Positions 44,326-53,349 of a stretch of 64,000 nucleotides of DNA are shown here, one piece after another. Origin of the DNA: Pelagimonas sp. (GTDB lineage Bacteria > Pseudomonadota > Alphaproteobacteria > Rhodobacterales > Rhodobacteraceae); NCBI GenBank assembly GCA_025210455.1, contig JAOARQ010000046.1, forward strand, positions 62,001 to 126,000. Direction: 5' to 3'. Positions within the stretch are counted from its first letter, which is position 1. Each line of letters opens with the position of its first letter. The notes under the pieces were generated by a model that worked only from the letters and a program-made list of their open reading frames with translations, searched no databases and was not told the DNA's origin. The position numbers and the translations under genes were made by a program.

Positions 44326-45786
44326 ATGGCGTATGATAGGCAACCTGTGGCCAGCCACTTTGTGGATGGCAAATATTTGGAAGACACGGATGGTGAACTG
44401 ATCGAGGTGGTCTATCCGGCCACTGGCGAAGTGATCGCCAAGGTCTATGCGGCCACCCCTGCGGTGGTTGAGGCGGCGCTGACCTCAGCGCAGCGGGCGC
44501 AAAAGGAATGGGCCAAGCTGTCTGGCACCGAACGTGGCCGGGTCTTGCGCCGCGCGGCGGATATCATCCGTGAACGCAACCATCATCTGTCGGTGCTGGA
44601 AACCTATGATACCGGCAAGCCGTTTTCGGAAACTCTCTATGTGGATGCCACTTCGGGGGCGGATGCGCTGGAATACTTCGGCAGTCTTGCAGGCAGCCTG
44701 ACCGGTGAACATGTGCCGCTGCCCGGTGGTGACTGGGGTTATACCGTGCGCGAACCTCTTGGGATTTGTGTGGGGATTGGCGCGTGGAACTATCCCACGC
44801 AGATCGCCTGCTGGAAAGGTGCGCCAGCGCTGGCCTGCGGCAATGCGATGATCTTCAAACCTTCGGAAACCACACCGCTTTGCGCGCTGAAAGTGGCTGA
44901 GATCCTGCACGAAGCGGGGGCTCCGGCGGGTCTGTATAATGTCGTGCAGGGCATGGGCGCGGTGGGGGCATCGCTGGTCACCGATCCGCGCGTTGACAAA
45001 GTGTCCCTGACTGGATCCGTGCCGACCGGGAAAAAGGTCTATGCCGCTGCGGCCGCTGACATGAAACATGTCACCATGGAACTGGGCGGGAAATCTCCGC
45101 TGATCATCTTTGATGATGCGGATCTGGAAAACGCTGTGGGCGGCGCCATTCTGGCGAACTTCTATTCCACCGGTCAGGTCTGTTCGAATGGCACGCGGGT
45201 CTTTGTGCAAAAGGGCATCAAAGAGGCGTTCCTGAAGCGCTTGTCTGAGCGCCTGCAAACCGCTGTGATCGGCGATCCGCTGGATGAGGCCACCAACTTT
45301 GGCCCTATGGTCAGCGAAGGCCAGCGTGAAATCGTGCTGTCTTATATTGCCAAAGGCAAGGAAGAAGGTGCCCGGCTGGTCACCGGTGGTGAAGGGATCG
45401 AAAGCGATGGCTTCTATATCCAGCCAACCGTTTTTGCCGATGTTACTGATGATATGACTATCGCCCGCGAAGAGATCTTTGGCCCGGTCATGGCAGTGCT
45501 GGATTTCGACACCGAGGAAGAGGCGATCGCCCGTGCCAATGACACGGAATTTGGCCTCTCTGCGGGTGTTTTCACAGCAGATCTGACACGCGGTCACCGT
45601 GTGATTGGCCAGATGCAGGCGGGCAGCTGCTTTATCAACTCGTACAATGATGCGCCGGTAGAGCTGCCCTTTGGTGGGTCAAAGCAATCCGGTGTTGGTC
45701 GCGAGAATTCCAAGGCGGCCATCAATCACTTCTCACAGCTCAAAAGCGTCTATGTGCGCATGGGCGATGTCGAGTCGCCCTTCTAA
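44326..45786 (+). CDS. betB: Betaine-aldehyde dehydrogenase BetB
   Basis: A 486-residue NAD(P)-dependent aldehyde dehydrogenase that turns betaine aldehyde into glycine betaine. The general base E252 (MELGGKSP) and the nucleophile C286 ([10 protein letters not shown]) are in place, and [23 protein letters not shown] is typical of BADH. It follows betC by 32 bp. A strong hairpin lies just behind the gene, so betA may be expressed at a lower level or from its own promoter. Confidence 0.95.
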   Translation: MAYDRQPVASHFVDGKYLEDTDGELIEVVYPATGEVIAKVYAATPAVVEAALTSAQRAQKEWAKLSGTERGRVLRRAADIIRERNHHLSVLETYDTGKPFSETLYVDATSGADALEYFGSLAGSLTGEHVPLPGGDWGYTVREPLGICVGIGAWNYPTQIACWKGAPALACGNAMIFKPSETTPLCALKVAEILHEAGAPAGLYNVVQGMGAVGASLVTDPRVDKVSLTGSVPTGKKVYAAAAADMKHVTMELGGKSPLIIFDDADLENAVGGAILANFYSTGQVCSNGTRVFVQKGIKEAFLKRLSERLQTAVIGDPLDEATNFGPMVSEGQREIVLSYIAKGKEEGARLVTGGEGIESDGFYIQPTVFADVTDDMTIAREEIFGPVMAVLDFDTEEEAIARANDTEFGLSAGVFTADLTRGHRVIGQMQAGSCFINSYNDAPVELPFGGSKQSGVGRENSKAAINHFSQLKSVYVRMGDVESPF

Positions 45787-45803
45787 AGGCGGCTCATAGC
45801 AGC

Positions 45804-45833
45804 GCCCCAGAGGATCCACTCACCCTCTGGGGC
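45804..45833. terminator. Hairpin between betB and betA
   Basis: GCCCCAGAGG (45804-45813) pairs with CCTCTGGGGC (45824-45833), followed by CTT but no long T tract. It is 18 bp after betB and should attenuate or stabilise the transcript end. Confidence 0.65.
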
Positions 45834-45913
45834 CTTACCAAATCTATCACATCCCCGTCAGACCATTCTGGCGGGTTGTCAAGGCTTTTGCCTGAACACT
45901 GGGGAATGCTGTC

Positions 45914-47566
45914 ATGCAAGCGGATTATATTGTGATTGGAGCCGGGTCGGGCGGATGCGCCATGGCCTATCGTCTGGCGGAAGCCGGGAAATCGGTAATC
46001 GTGATCGAACACGGTGGCACCGATTGGGGGCCGTTCATCAATATGCCCGGCGCGCTGAGCTATCCGATGAACATGGCGCGCTATGACTGGGGAATGAAAT
46101 CCGAACCCGAGCCACATCTGGGCGGGCGGCAGCTGGTGACCCCGCGTGGCAAGGTGATCGGTGGATCTTCGTCGATCAACGGGATGATCTATGTGCGCGG
46201 TCATGCAAAAGACTTTGATTTCTGGCGTGATCAGGGGGCAGATGGCTGGGGCTATGCGGATGTGCTGCCCTATTACAAGCGCCTCGAAGACTGGCATGAT
46301 GGCGGCCACGGCGGTGATCCCAGCTGGCGCGGACAGGGTGGTCCGCTGCATGTGACTCGCGGCAAACGCGACAATCCGCTGGTGCAGGCCTGGGTTAAGG
46401 CCGGCGAACAGGCGGGCTATCCGGTGACGGATGATTATAACGGCCAGCAGCAGGAAGGGGTGGGGCCCTTTGATATGACGGTCTGGCAGGGATCGCGCTG
46501 GTCAGCAGCTAAGGCCTATCTGCGCCCGGCCCAAAAGCTGGGGGCGCAGCTGGTGCAGGCCTTTGCCCGCAAGATCGTGATCAAAGACGGGCGCGCTGTG
46601 GGCGTCGAGGTTGAGCGCAAAGGCCAGATCGAAACCTTGACCGCCACTGCCGAGGTGATCGTTGCAGCCAGTTCGCTCAACTCACCCAAGCTGCTGATGC
46701 TGTCAGGCATTGGCCCGGCGGCACATCTGGCCGAACACGGTATTGAGGTTGTGGCAGATCGTCCGGGCGTGGGGCAGAATCTTCAGGATCACCTTGAACT
46801 TTATATCCAGCAGGCGGCGACCCAGCCGGTGTCTTTGGCAAAATACTGGAACCTGCTGGGCAAGGCCTATGTGGGCGCGCGCTGGCTGTTTACACGCACC
46901 GGGCCGGGGGCGTCGAACCAGTTTGAAAGCTGCGGCTTTATTCGGTCCAAAGCCGGGGTGGAATACCCGGACATCCAGTATCATTTCCTGCCGATTGCGG
47001 TGCGGTATGATGGGCAGGTGGCGGCGCAGGGCCATGGCTATCAGGCGCATGTGGGGCCGATGCGGTCGCCATCGCGTGGCGAAGTCACGCTGCGCTCAGC
47101 GGATCCCAAGGATGATCCGCGTATCCTGTTCAACTACATGAGCACGGAAAAAGACTGGGAAGATTTCCGCACCTGTATTCGCCTGACCCGTGAAATCTTT
47201 GGGCAAGAGGCCTTTGCCCCCTATCGCGGAGAAGAGATCCAGCCAGGTGCGCAGGCGCAGACGGATGATGAGCTGAACGACTTTATCCGCGAACATGTCG
47301 AAAGCGCCTATCACCCCTGTGGCACCTGCCGCATGGGGCGCGCGGATGATCCGAACGCCGTGGTTGATCCGCAGGGGCGGGTGATTGGTGTCGATGGGCT
47401 GCGTGTTGCAGATAGCTCGATTTTCCCGCAGATCACCAATGGCAACCTGAATGCACCATCCATCATGGTGGGCGAAAAAATCTCGGATCACGTGCTGGGC
47501 AAATCACTGCCCGCCGAAAACGCCGAGCCATGGATTCATCCCAACTGGCAGACCGCGCAGCGTTAA
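45914..47566 (+). CDS. betA: Choline dehydrogenase BetA
   Basis: A 550-residue GMC flavoprotein oxidising choline to betaine aldehyde at the membrane. Seen: FAD motif [10 protein letters not shown] (9-18), GMC signature 1 around [19 protein letters not shown], and the C-terminal HPCGTCRMG and [17 protein letters not shown] with active-site His/Asn region. The gap to betB is 127 bp and holds a hairpin. Length is normal (about 550). No betT or ABC choline uptake gene is in the window. Confidence 0.95.
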   Translation: MQADYIVIGAGSGGCAMAYRLAEAGKSVIVIEHGGTDWGPFINMPGALSYPMNMARYDWGMKSEPEPHLGGRQLVTPRGKVIGGSSSINGMIYVRGHAKDFDFWRDQGADGWGYADVLPYYKRLEDWHDGGHGGDPSWRGQGGPLHVTRGKRDNPLVQAWVKAGEQAGYPVTDDYNGQQQEGVGPFDMTVWQGSRWSAAKAYLRPAQKLGAQLVQAFARKIVIKDGRAVGVEVERKGQIETLTATAEVIVAASSLNSPKLLMLSGIGPAAHLAEHGIEVVADRPGVGQNLQDHLELYIQQAATQPVSLAKYWNLLGKAYVGARWLFTRTGPGASNQFESCGFIRSKAGVEYPDIQYHFLPIAVRYDGQVAAQGHGYQAHVGPMRSPSRGEVTLRSADPKDDPRILFNYMSTEKDWEDFRTCIRLTREIFGQEAFAPYRGEEIQPGAQAQTDDELNDFIREHVESAYHPCGTCRMGRADDPNAVVDPQGRVIGVDGLRVADSSIFPQITNGNLNAPSIMVGEKISDHVLGKSLPAENAEPWIHPNWQTAQR

Positions 47567-47621
47567 CCTAGACTGCTGGTTCTGCTTGCAGAACTGATCA
47601 GGACCCCACACATACTACCCT

Positions 47622-48293
47622 ATGGTGAGACTGTGGTGTGGGTTCTTGGTGCTGTGTTTGGCATGGCCTGTGGATGCAGGTGTCGCCCCCGAGTTTTCGG
47701 GGCGATTGCGTGTGATTGATGGTGATACCTTTGCTATCGGTGACAGGCGGGTGCGATTGTTCGGCGTCGACGCCCCGGAAAAGAAACAACGATGCGGCGG
47801 TGCAGGTGTACCCATGTGGCAATGCGGTGCATGGGTCACAGGCGAAGTGCGTGCGCGCTATCAGGATCAGCCTGCGCGCTGCGTCGTGCTGGCACAGGAT
47901 CACTATGGCCGATCCGTCGCGCGCTGTTTTGTCCGCGGCGAAGATCTGGGGCAGACGCTGGTGCGGGGCGGGCTGGCCTTTGCCTATCGCAACTATTCGA
48001 TGCTTTACGTCCCGGATGAACGGCAGGCCGCGAGCCGCAAGGCCGGGTTACATGCGGTTGGTGTGCAATCCCCCGCTGAATTTCGCCGCGCAAGCCGCAA
48101 GAAACCTGTACAGCAGGTGCGCGCGGATGGCTGTGCAATCAAGGGCAATATCAGCCGCACCAAAGAGCGTATCTATCACATGCCGGGGCAGCGGTTTTAC
48201 GCGCGCGTGTCCATAAATGAGGCCCGCAACGAACGTTGGTTCTGTACAGAAAATGACGCCATCGCAGCGGGTTGGCGCAAGGCCAAACAATAA
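47622..48293 (+). CDS. Exported thermonuclease-family protein with extra C-terminal domain
   Basis: A 223-residue product with a signal peptide (about 1-19) and a Staphylococcal nuclease-like domain (about 25-145): RVIDGDTFAIGDRRVRLFGVDAPE holds the catalytic Asp/Arg, and DHYGRSVARCF the second arginine. The C-terminal 55 residues (CAIKGNI...IYHMPG...ERWFC...AAGW) form a second small domain often found attached to nucleases or hydrolases (sunset-type). It probably degrades extracellular nucleic acids. Alone in its transcription unit. Confidence 0.85.
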   Translation: MVRLWCGFLVLCLAWPVDAGVAPEFSGRLRVIDGDTFAIGDRRVRLFGVDAPEKKQRCGGAGVPMWQCGAWVTGEVRARYQDQPARCVVLAQDHYGRSVARCFVRGEDLGQTLVRGGLAFAYRNYSMLYVPDERQAASRKAGLHAVGVQSPAEFRRASRKKPVQQVRADGCAIKGNISRTKERIYHMPGQRFYARVSINEARNERWFCTENDAIAAGWRKAKQ

Positions 48294-48389
48294 ATATGAC
48301 AAGGCGTCAGACTTCTTGATCAGGGTCAAAGCCGGGGTGCGTGACTGGGGTCAAACTCTTATCCGAACAAGGAAAGAAAGGAGACGCCC

Positions 48390-48626
48390 ATGTCGCATAC
48401 ACCTCACGAGCTGGCCGAAGAATTCCCGGAATTCGCTGACAAACTGCACGCGCTGAAGACCTCGGACGCGCATTTTGCCAAGCTGGCAGATCAGTATCAC
48501 GACCTGAACCGTCAGATCCACCGCGCGGAAACCAATGTTGAGCCGATGGAACAACTGGCGGAAGAGCAACTGCGCAAGCAGCGCGGCGCTCTGAAAGATC
48601 AGATTTATGGGATGCTGCGCGCCTAA
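48390..48626 (+). CDS. DUF465 / YdcH family small coiled-coil protein
   Basis: A 78-residue, highly charged, all-helical protein with the DUF465 pattern FPEF...LKTSDAHFAKLADQYHDLNRQIHRAE and LRKQRGALKDQIYGML. Its role is unknown. It has a good GGAGA ribosome site and a perfect terminator after it. The next small gene (DksA-like) lies beyond that terminator. Confidence 0.9.
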   Translation: MSHTPHELAEEFPEFADKLHALKTSDAHFAKLADQYHDLNRQIHRAETNVEPMEQLAEEQLRKQRGALKDQIYGMLRA

Positions 48627-48647
48627 GGCCCGCATCTTGAACACATG

Positions 48648-48679
48648 AAAACCGGTCAGGCTTGTCTGGCCGGTTTTTT
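48648..48679 (+). terminator. Rho-independent terminator of the DUF465 gene
   Basis: AAAACCGG (48648-48655) pairs with CCGGTTTT (48670-48677); inner CAG/CTG extends the stem; TTTTTT follows. Confidence 0.88.
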
Positions 48680-48715
48680 CGTGGGAGCCTGACAGCCCAA
48701 CTCAGGAGGATCGCA

Positions 48716-48985
48716 ATGGCAGGTGGATGGGCACGTGACGGGGCCGTCGGGGAACAGATCGAAGCCTCGATCAATGATGAACTGGCACGGATGCGTGCGC
48801 AGCAGCAGCCTGTGGGCGAAAGCCTGAAATACTGCGCCGAATGCGAAGAGGAAATCCCAGAGGCACGCCGTCTGGCCCGCCCGGGGGTAAAGCTGTGTCT
48901 TGAGTGTCAGCAAGATCGCGACAGCGCTTTCAAGGCACGCGGGGGAATCAATCGCCGGGGTTCAAAGGACAGTCAGTTGAAGTGA
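48716..48985 (+). CDS. DksA/TraR-type C4 zinc-finger protein (YbiI-like)
   Basis: An 89-residue protein with a charged N-terminal helix and a DksA-type zinc finger: CAEC (C42, C45) and CLEC (about C63, C66) separated by EEEIPEARRLARPGVKL. Small TraR/YbiI-like proteins lack the long coiled coil of DksA and may bind RNA polymerase without ppGpp. AGGAGGA precedes the ATG at 48716, fixing the start. Confidence 0.9.
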   Translation: MAGGWARDGAVGEQIEASINDELARMRAQQQPVGESLKYCAECEEEIPEARRLARPGVKLCLECQQDRDSAFKARGGINRRGSKDSQLK

Positions 48986-49001
48986 AGCTAGGGGGGCTAT
49001 C

Positions 49002-49493
49002 CTAGGGGGCTGGATGAATGGCGAGCGGCAGTTGCATAATGTGCTGTGGGCCAAATCCGCCATCCAGGTACAGTTCACCGGTGTCTTTGAAACCCCCTTT
49101 TTCATAGGCGCGTTTTGCACCGGGATTTCTACAATTCACAGTCAGATAGCAATTACATATGCCGGGATAGACAACGCCCAGATAGTGGCTTAGGGCGCGG
49201 CAGGCTGCCGTGGCAATCCCGCGACCCTGCGCTTTTTGATCCACCAAAAACATACGCAGACCAATCACATCGCCAGAAACGAAATCCTGCGTTGCCCCAT
49301 AGTCGCGGTCGATGGCGAAGAAACCCACGGGCAGATCAGTCTCGCAGATGACATGACCATCCCGGGCTGCCCCTGACAGCATGGTTTTGGCAGGAAGATC
49401 AGAAAACCCTGCCTGATCCTCAGGCAGGGAAAACTGTTTCAGGTCGGGCCAATCGCTCTGGGATAAGGGGCGCAAAGTGACCTTGGCCGACAT
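49002..49493 (-). CDS. GNAT-family N-acetyltransferase
   Basis: A 163-residue GNAT domain. The acetyl-CoA pyrophosphate loop is in VDQKAQGRGIATAACRAL (Q-x-x-G-x-G/A type), and YLTVNCRNPGAKRAYEKGGF is the usual N-x-x-A-x-x-x-Y-x-x-x-G-F end. Substrate unknown. It starts 1 bp after the PepF stop on the same strand and is probably co-transcribed with it. Confidence 0.88.
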   Translation of the reverse strand: MSAKVTLRPLSQSDWPDLKQFSLPEDQAGFSDLPAKTMLSGAARDGHVICETDLPVGFFAIDRDYGATQDFVSGDVIGLRMFLVDQKAQGRGIATAACRALSHYLGVVYPGICNCYLTVNCRNPGAKRAYEKGGFKDTGELYLDGGFGPQHIMQLPLAIHPAP

Positions 49494-49494
49494 G

Positions 49495-51312
49495 TTATTC
49501 TTCCATCGCTTCCAACTGGTCGATGAAGCCTTCGATCATCGACAGGCCTTTGTCCCAGAAGGTTGGGTCGCTGGCGTCCAGACCGAAGGGGGCCAAAAGC
49601 TCTTTGTGGTGTTTGGAGCCACCCGCTTTCAGCATGTCAAAGTATTTGTCCTGGAAGCCTTCGGGCTGTTCCTGATAGGCGGCGTAAAGCGCGTTCACCA
49701 GACCATCGCCAAAGGCATAGGCATAGACATAGAAGGGCGAATGCACGAAATGCGGGATATAGGCCCAGAAGGTTTCATAACCCGGCATATAATCGAAGGC
49801 TGGCCCAAGGCTTTCGGCCTGCACAGACATCCACAGGGCGTTGATGTCATCCGGGGTCAGCTCGCCACCGCGACGGGCATCGTGCAATTTGCATTCGAAA
49901 TCGTAAAAGGCGATCTGGCGCACGACGGTGTTGATCATGTCTTCGACCTTGCCCGCCAGCAGCACCTTGCGTTCGCGCGTGTCTTTGGCATTGTCCAGCA
50001 TGGTCTGGAAGGTCAGCATTTCACCAAAGACAGAAGCGGTTTCCGCCAGTGTCAGCGGGGTGGAGGACAGCATTTCACCCTGACCGGCGGCCAGCACCTG
50101 ATGCACCCCATGGCCCAGCTCATGCGCGAGCGTCATCACATCGCGCGGCTTGCCCAGATAGTTCAGCATCACATAGGGGTGCACATCGGTGACGGTGGGG
50201 TGGGCGAAAGCGCCGGGGGCCTTGCCCGGTTTGACCTCGGCGTCGATCCAGCCTTTGGTAAAGAAAGGATCGGCCAGTTCGCCCATGCGCGGATCAAAGG
50301 CGTTATAGGCATCCATGACGATGCCGCGGGCTTCTTCCCAATCGACGATGCGGTCCTCTTCCATGGGCAGGGGCGCGTTGCGATCCCAGACCTGCATCAC
50401 ATCCAGCCCCAGCCATTTGCGTTTCAATTCGTAATAGCGGTGGCTCAGGCGCGGGTAGGCAGCGACCACGGCATTGCGCAGCGCATCCACCACTTCGGGT
50501 TCCACGTGGTTAGACAGGTGACGCCCTGTCTGCGGCGTGGGCATTCCACGCCAGCGATCCATGATTTCCTTTTCCTTGGCCTGTGTGTTGTGCACACGAG
50601 CAAAGGTTTTGATGTTATCGGCAAAAACCCGCGCCAGTTCGCGCGCGGCTGCCTCGCGTTTCGACCGATCCTGTTCGGTGAGGAAATTCAGCGTGGCTTC
50701 GATGTTCAGCTCTTCACCGTCGATTTCAAAGGTCAGCCCGGCGATGGTTTCATCAAACAGCCGTTCCCAGGCATCGCCTACAACCCCCAGATCATGCAGG
50801 AATTTTTCCATCTCATCTGACAGCTGATAGGGTTTCATCGCGCGGATGCGGTCGAACACCGGCTTGTAGCGGGCGAGATCAGCGTTCTCTGACAGGCGCT
50901 GATCCAGATGCGCATCCTCAAGCCGGTTTAACTCCAGCGTGAAAAACACCAGCGGCGTGGTGTAATTGGTGATGCTTTCCTGACAATCCGACAGGAATTT
51001 GGCGCGTTCGGCATCGGTGGTCAGCTGATAGTAGCGTAGCCCGGCAAAAGACATGATCCGCCCGGCAATGGATTCGATTTTCTCGTTGCGCTTGACGCAA
51101 TCCAGCAACCCGGCTGCATCCAGTGTGTCCAGCTTGCCCTCATAATCCGCGGCAAAACTGGCGCAGGCGCTTTCGAGCCAGTCGAGATCGCGCTTGAGCT
51201 CGGGTGCATCTGTGCCTTCATAGAGATCGCTCAGATCCCATTCGGGCAGGTTGCCCAGCCCTTTGTCGCCTCCGGCGCTGGCATTGGCATCAAAAAGCGG
51301 CTGATAGGTCAT
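49495..51312 (-). CDS. M3-family oligoendopeptidase F
   Basis: A 605-residue cytoplasmic zinc peptidase that cuts short peptides. The zinc motif is in TLAHELGHGVHQ (HExxH), with the third ligand in the downstream LAETASVFGEM segment. The N-terminal helical lid domain is complete. GGAG precedes the ATG. Length is normal for the alphaproteobacterial PepF group. Confidence 0.93.
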   Translation of the reverse strand: MTYQPLFDANASAGGDKGLGNLPEWDLSDLYEGTDAPELKRDLDWLESACASFAADYEGKLDTLDAAGLLDCVKRNEKIESIAGRIMSFAGLRYYQLTTDAERAKFLSDCQESITNYTTPLVFFTLELNRLEDAHLDQRLSENADLARYKPVFDRIRAMKPYQLSDEMEKFLHDLGVVGDAWERLFDETIAGLTFEIDGEELNIEATLNFLTEQDRSKREAAARELARVFADNIKTFARVHNTQAKEKEIMDRWRGMPTPQTGRHLSNHVEPEVVDALRNAVVAAYPRLSHRYYELKRKWLGLDVMQVWDRNAPLPMEEDRIVDWEEARGIVMDAYNAFDPRMGELADPFFTKGWIDAEVKPGKAPGAFAHPTVTDVHPYVMLNYLGKPRDVMTLAHELGHGVHQVLAAGQGEMLSSTPLTLAETASVFGEMLTFQTMLDNAKDTRERKVLLAGKVEDMINTVVRQIAFYDFECKLHDARRGGELTPDDINALWMSVQAESLGPAFDYMPGYETFWAYIPHFVHSPFYVYAYAFGDGLVNALYAAYQEQPEGFQDKYFDMLKAGGSKHHKELLAPFGLDASDPTFWDKGLSMIEGFIDQLEAMEE

Positions 51313-51428
51313 AGGGATCTCCTGAATGGTCTTGCCCCAGAGCTAAGCGTGGTCATGGGCAAGGTTCAAGAGAGCAAAGCGAATTTTTGCCATTCCCGGC
51401 TTGTCCCGCCCGTGCGGGCGATCCGCGC

Positions 51429-52394
51429 CTAGGCCGAAAGGTTGCGGGTTTCCGAGGGCGATTCAAAATGCGAGACAATGCGCGCGATGGTCTGGTCGAG
51501 ATCCGCAAGGCTTTCCATGAGAACCTCATGTTCGCCGTTTTGCACCATCTCCAACTGGCCATTGGACCAGCGTGCCATGCGTTGATGGATACGGGCCGTA
51601 TCGACGATACGTTCATTGGTGCCCAGTAGGCAGAGACAGGGCTGAGCCGGCGAGGCTTTTCTTGACAGATCCAGCGTTTCGCGCAGGGCTTCGTTCAACC
51701 AGTGCAGCGAAGGCCCGCCCAGTTGCAACCCGGGCACCTGTGTGACCTGATTGACCATGTAATCCCAGGTGTCGCGATCGGTGGTCAGCATGTTGTCGGC
51801 AAACTCAGCAGAGAGCAGATAGCTGTCGATACTGGTGCCCGGCGAGAGAATGTGGCTTAGCCCCAGCGTTTTCGACATAGAGCTGACGGCCCAGGCGGCA
51901 GGGCGCATGGCGGGGGACAGGTGAATACCCCACATGGGACCGGTGAATGTGCAGGTCTGCACATCCAGCCCATCATAGAGGGCACGCAGCCCGATACAGC
52001 CGCCCATGGAATGGCCCAAAAGATGCATAGGCCCGGGCAGATCCAGTTCAGCGACCATCTGCATCACCGCTTTCAGATCCAACTGATAATCAGAGAAACG
52101 CGCCACATGACCGATGCGCGCATCTTCCAATAGGCGATCCGCCAGTCCCTGACCGCGCCAGTCGATGGCAATCACGTGATAGCCCGCCGCGGTAAACCCG
52201 GCAGCGGTGCGCCCATATTTTTCGATATACTCCGTTCTGCCGGGAAAAAGCAGAAGGGTGCCCCGCGCCTGTTGCGAGGTTGGGAAATGGCCCAGACGGA
52301 CACGGACCCCATCCGAGGTCGTGGCCCACCATGCGTTTGACCCCTCGGGGCCATCGGCGATCTCGGCGTGAAAAGGCGCGGGGGTCATCTGCAT
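51429..52394 (-). CDS. Alpha/beta hydrolase (lysophospholipase / monoacylglycerol lipase-like)
   Basis: A 321-residue serine hydrolase. The nucleophile elbow is GHSMGG, the acid and histidine are near the C-terminus (NGEHEVLMES). FPGRTEYIEKYGRTAAGFTAAGYHVIAIDWRGQGLADR is typical of PldB-type enzymes. The first base overlaps the last base of the SCP2-like gene (52394), so both are coupled; a lipid-related role for the pair is suggested. A second Met at 52388 is also possible as start. Confidence 0.88.
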   Translation of the reverse strand: MQMTPAPFHAEIADGPEGSNAWWATTSDGVRVRLGHFPTSQQARGTLLLFPGRTEYIEKYGRTAAGFTAAGYHVIAIDWRGQGLADRLLEDARIGHVARFSDYQLDLKAVMQMVAELDLPGPMHLLGHSMGGCIGLRALYDGLDVQTCTFTGPMWGIHLSPAMRPAAWAVSSMSKTLGLSHILSPGTSIDSYLLSAEFADNMLTTDRDTWDYMVNQVTQVPGLQLGGPSLHWLNEALRETLDLSRKASPAQPCLCLLGTNERIVDTARIHQRMARWSNGQLEMVQNGEHEVLMESLADLDQTIARIVSHFESPSETRNLSA

Positions 52395-52684
52395 CAGGCC
52401 AAAACCGACGCCAGTTGCATCGCTGCGCCCATGTCACCATCAATGGTCAGCTTGCCTGACATGAAAGCCGCGGTCGGGTTCAGCTCACCGCTCAGGATGG
52501 CTTCGAAGGTGTCCTGTTCGGCAGTCAGGGTGACTGTGGTCTCGTCATCTGCTGCGCGCACGCCGTCGCTGTCGATCACGATGGATCCTTCGCCTTCGAT
52601 GACGAATTTTGCCGAGCCATCAAAGCCCTCACCACCCATTTTTGCGCTCAGCGCCTCGACGGCTGCGGTCACTACATCGCTCAT
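52394..52684 (-). CDS. SCP2 sterol-binding domain protein
   Basis: A 96-residue stand-alone SCP2 domain, a small hydrophobic-pocket fold that binds lipids or acyl-CoA. Seen: VIEGEGSIVIDSDGV and the late FEAILSGELNPTAAFMSGKLTIDGDMGAAMQL. It is coupled to the lipase-like gene by a one-base overlap. The natural ligand is unknown. Divergent from the TPR protein gene. Confidence 0.9.
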   Translation of the reverse strand: MSDVVTAAVEALSAKMGGEGFDGSAKFVIEGEGSIVIDSDGVRAADDETTVTLTAEQDTFEAILSGELNPTAAFMSGKLTIDGDMGAAMQLASVLA

Positions 52685-52776
52685 ATCTGCTCCTTACAGA
52701 TGATGTTGAATTAATCGTGCGTTGGTATTCTATCACACGGGCGCTACAGTCATGACACGAAATAGGTTCGGGAAAC

Positions 52777-53328
52777 ATGCGTATAAGAAGTACCGTCGCG
52801 GCATTTGCGTCCTTAGTATTGATTTCCATACCCTTGCCGGGTCTGGCGCAGGGCGCATTAAGCGACCTGCTTGCGCAGTTGCGTGCTGCCCAATCCGAGA
52901 GTGATGCGCAGCGCCTAGAGAATCAGATAGTGGGCCAATGGTCAAAATCTGGTTCACAGGCGATGGATTTATTGCTGGGGCGCGGGCGCGATGCGCTGGC
53001 CCGCAAAGATCCGAACGCGGCATTGGAACATTTCCGCGCGCTGACCGATCATGCGCCGGATTTCGCCGAAGGCTGGTTCGGACTGGGCTTGGGTTTTTCG
53101 CAGCAAGATCAGCTGGGCCCGGCGCTGGATGCCTTTGGCCGCACGCTGGCGCTGAACCCGGATCACTTTCAGGCCCTGCATGGTGTGGCCACCATACATG
53201 AGAAGATCGGCAACCTAGAGCTTGCCTATCAGGCCTATGAGCAGGTACTTGAAATGCGGCCGCATGACTCGGTGGTGACCGGGGCATTGGCGCGGCTGGA
53301 AACCAAGGTCCGGGGCAGGTCGCTCTGA
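52777..53328 (+). CDS. Exported TPR-repeat protein
   Basis: A 183-residue protein with a signal peptide (about 1-24, cleavage after GLA) and two to three tetratricopeptide repeats (about 70-170: AEGWFGLGLGFSQQDQLGPALDAFGRTLALNP). It likely mediates protein-protein contacts in the periplasm. It precedes the helicase gene by 21 bp and may share its transcript. Confidence 0.87.
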   Translation: MRIRSTVAAFASLVLISIPLPGLAQGALSDLLAQLRAAQSESDAQRLENQIVGQWSKSGSQAMDLLLGRGRDALARKDPNAALEHFRALTDHAPDFAEGWFGLGLGFSQQDQLGPALDAFGRTLALNPDHFQALHGVATIHEKIGNLELAYQAYEQVLEMRPHDSVVTGALARLETKVRGRSL

Positions 53329-53349
53329 CACGAAGAGGTGGCCCTGACT

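Noticed and set aside
49477-50820. 447-codon plus-strand frame inside the pepF region
   Set aside because: Antisense to a complete M3 peptidase with HExxH; its sequence has the His/Phe-rich bias of a shadow frame.
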